64,000 nucleotides of DNA. Source: Azospirillum thiophilum. Its GTDB lineage: Bacteria > Pseudomonadota > Alphaproteobacteria > Azospirillales > Azospirillaceae. The notes beneath the pieces are model-generated. The model was not told the origin of the DNA. It searched no databases and worked only from the letters and a program-made list of their open reading frames with translations. Made by a program: the position numbers and the translations under genes. Position 1 is the stretch's first letter, and each line of letters starts with the position of its first letter. Where the stretch lies: the NCBI RefSeq assembly GCF_001305595.1, contig NZ_CP012401.1, forward strand, positions 1,375,001 to 1,439,000, in the 5' to 3' direction. Below, piece after piece: positions 63,844 through 64,000 of the stretch.

Positions 63844-63957
63844 GCGGGCGGAGTCCGGCCGTCAAAAGTCACATTGCCCCATTGGTGTTAGCGGTTTCGT
63901 GGCATCCTTCCGTGGTATAGAGGTAGCCGGAACGGAGCGGGGACAGGCGGCCGGGCG

Positions 63958-64000
63958 ATGGCGGGCAATTTTTCTTCCATGGCGTACGACCTTGCCGAGA
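63958..64000 (+). CDS. Start of an unidentified gene cut by the window edge
   Basis: ATG at 63958 begins MAGNFSSMAYDLAE and continues past the edge; GGACAGG lies some 10-15 bases upstream. Too short for identification. Confidence 0.3.
   Translation, partial: MAGNFSSMAYDLAE

Overview
The window is GC-rich DNA with strong Shine-Dalgarno sites, frequent ATGA/GTGA gene overlaps and a five-gene atpHAGDC operon. Gene content (DUF484-xerC, thrS-infC, DUF952-pyrD, a Fur/Mur-like regulator, mazEF) fits an alphaproteobacterium; protein style suggests Azospirillum or a close relative. That placement is inference, since there is no rRNA in the window.

Region 1 (1 to about 7.85 kb) is the end of an integrated mobilizable element. 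It carries a large serine recombinase running off the left edge, a ColE2-type replicase, a non-coding stretch with a large inverted repeat, a mobC gene split cleanly by an IS1595-family insertion (8-bp target duplication), a relaxase with a second protein-like frame inside it, and an AT-rich HEPN-like gene of unknown function. Region 2 (8.0-29.2 kb) is mostly core chromosome: sulfatase, entericidin, lpdA, xerC/DUF484, transaldolase-like fsa, priA, a Cache protein, the ATP synthase operon, a ferritin-like protein, a GST, a DEAD-box helicase, and divergent sodC and fur. Region 3 (29.3-38.1 kb) is a compact podovirus-like virion module (capsid, tail tubular A and B, coiled-coil protein, tailspike, large terminase) with no visible portal, replication, integration or lysis genes. 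Region 4 (38.4-46.1 kb) returns to core genes: DUF952, pyrD, a degenerate EAL protein, mazEF, thrS, infC with an unresolved start, and a secreted hydrolase with tandem C-terminal repeats.

Region 5 (46.2-63.85 kb) is the most interesting part. It is an aromatic-acid cluster built round homogentisate: a DUF2783 protein and a 3-hydroxyphenylacetate 6-hydroxylase-like flavoprotein, a PaaY-like protein, a MarR regulator, homogentisate dioxygenase, fumarylacetoacetase, a chemoreceptor, a two-component oxygenase (ferritin-like diiron protein plus a [2Fe-2S]/FAD reductase), a PaaX-family regulator, a five-gene branched-chain-type ABC importer and maleylacetoacetate isomerase. The genes together suggest sensing and import of an aromatic acid, one or two ring hydroxylations to homogentisate, ring cleavage, isomerisation and hydrolysis to fumarate and acetoacetate. 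Three kinds of shared operator-like sites link the cluster: a paired TATGAYACA-type inverted repeat at both the oxygenase and paaX promoters, a GTTTCAAACGAAA motif at marR/hmgA and at the transporter, and two perfect FNR-type boxes (TTGAT-N4-ATCAA) upstream of the diiron oxygenase and of the flavoprotein. The diiron oxygenase step has no function I can assign from sequence and is the best candidate for an undescribed system here.
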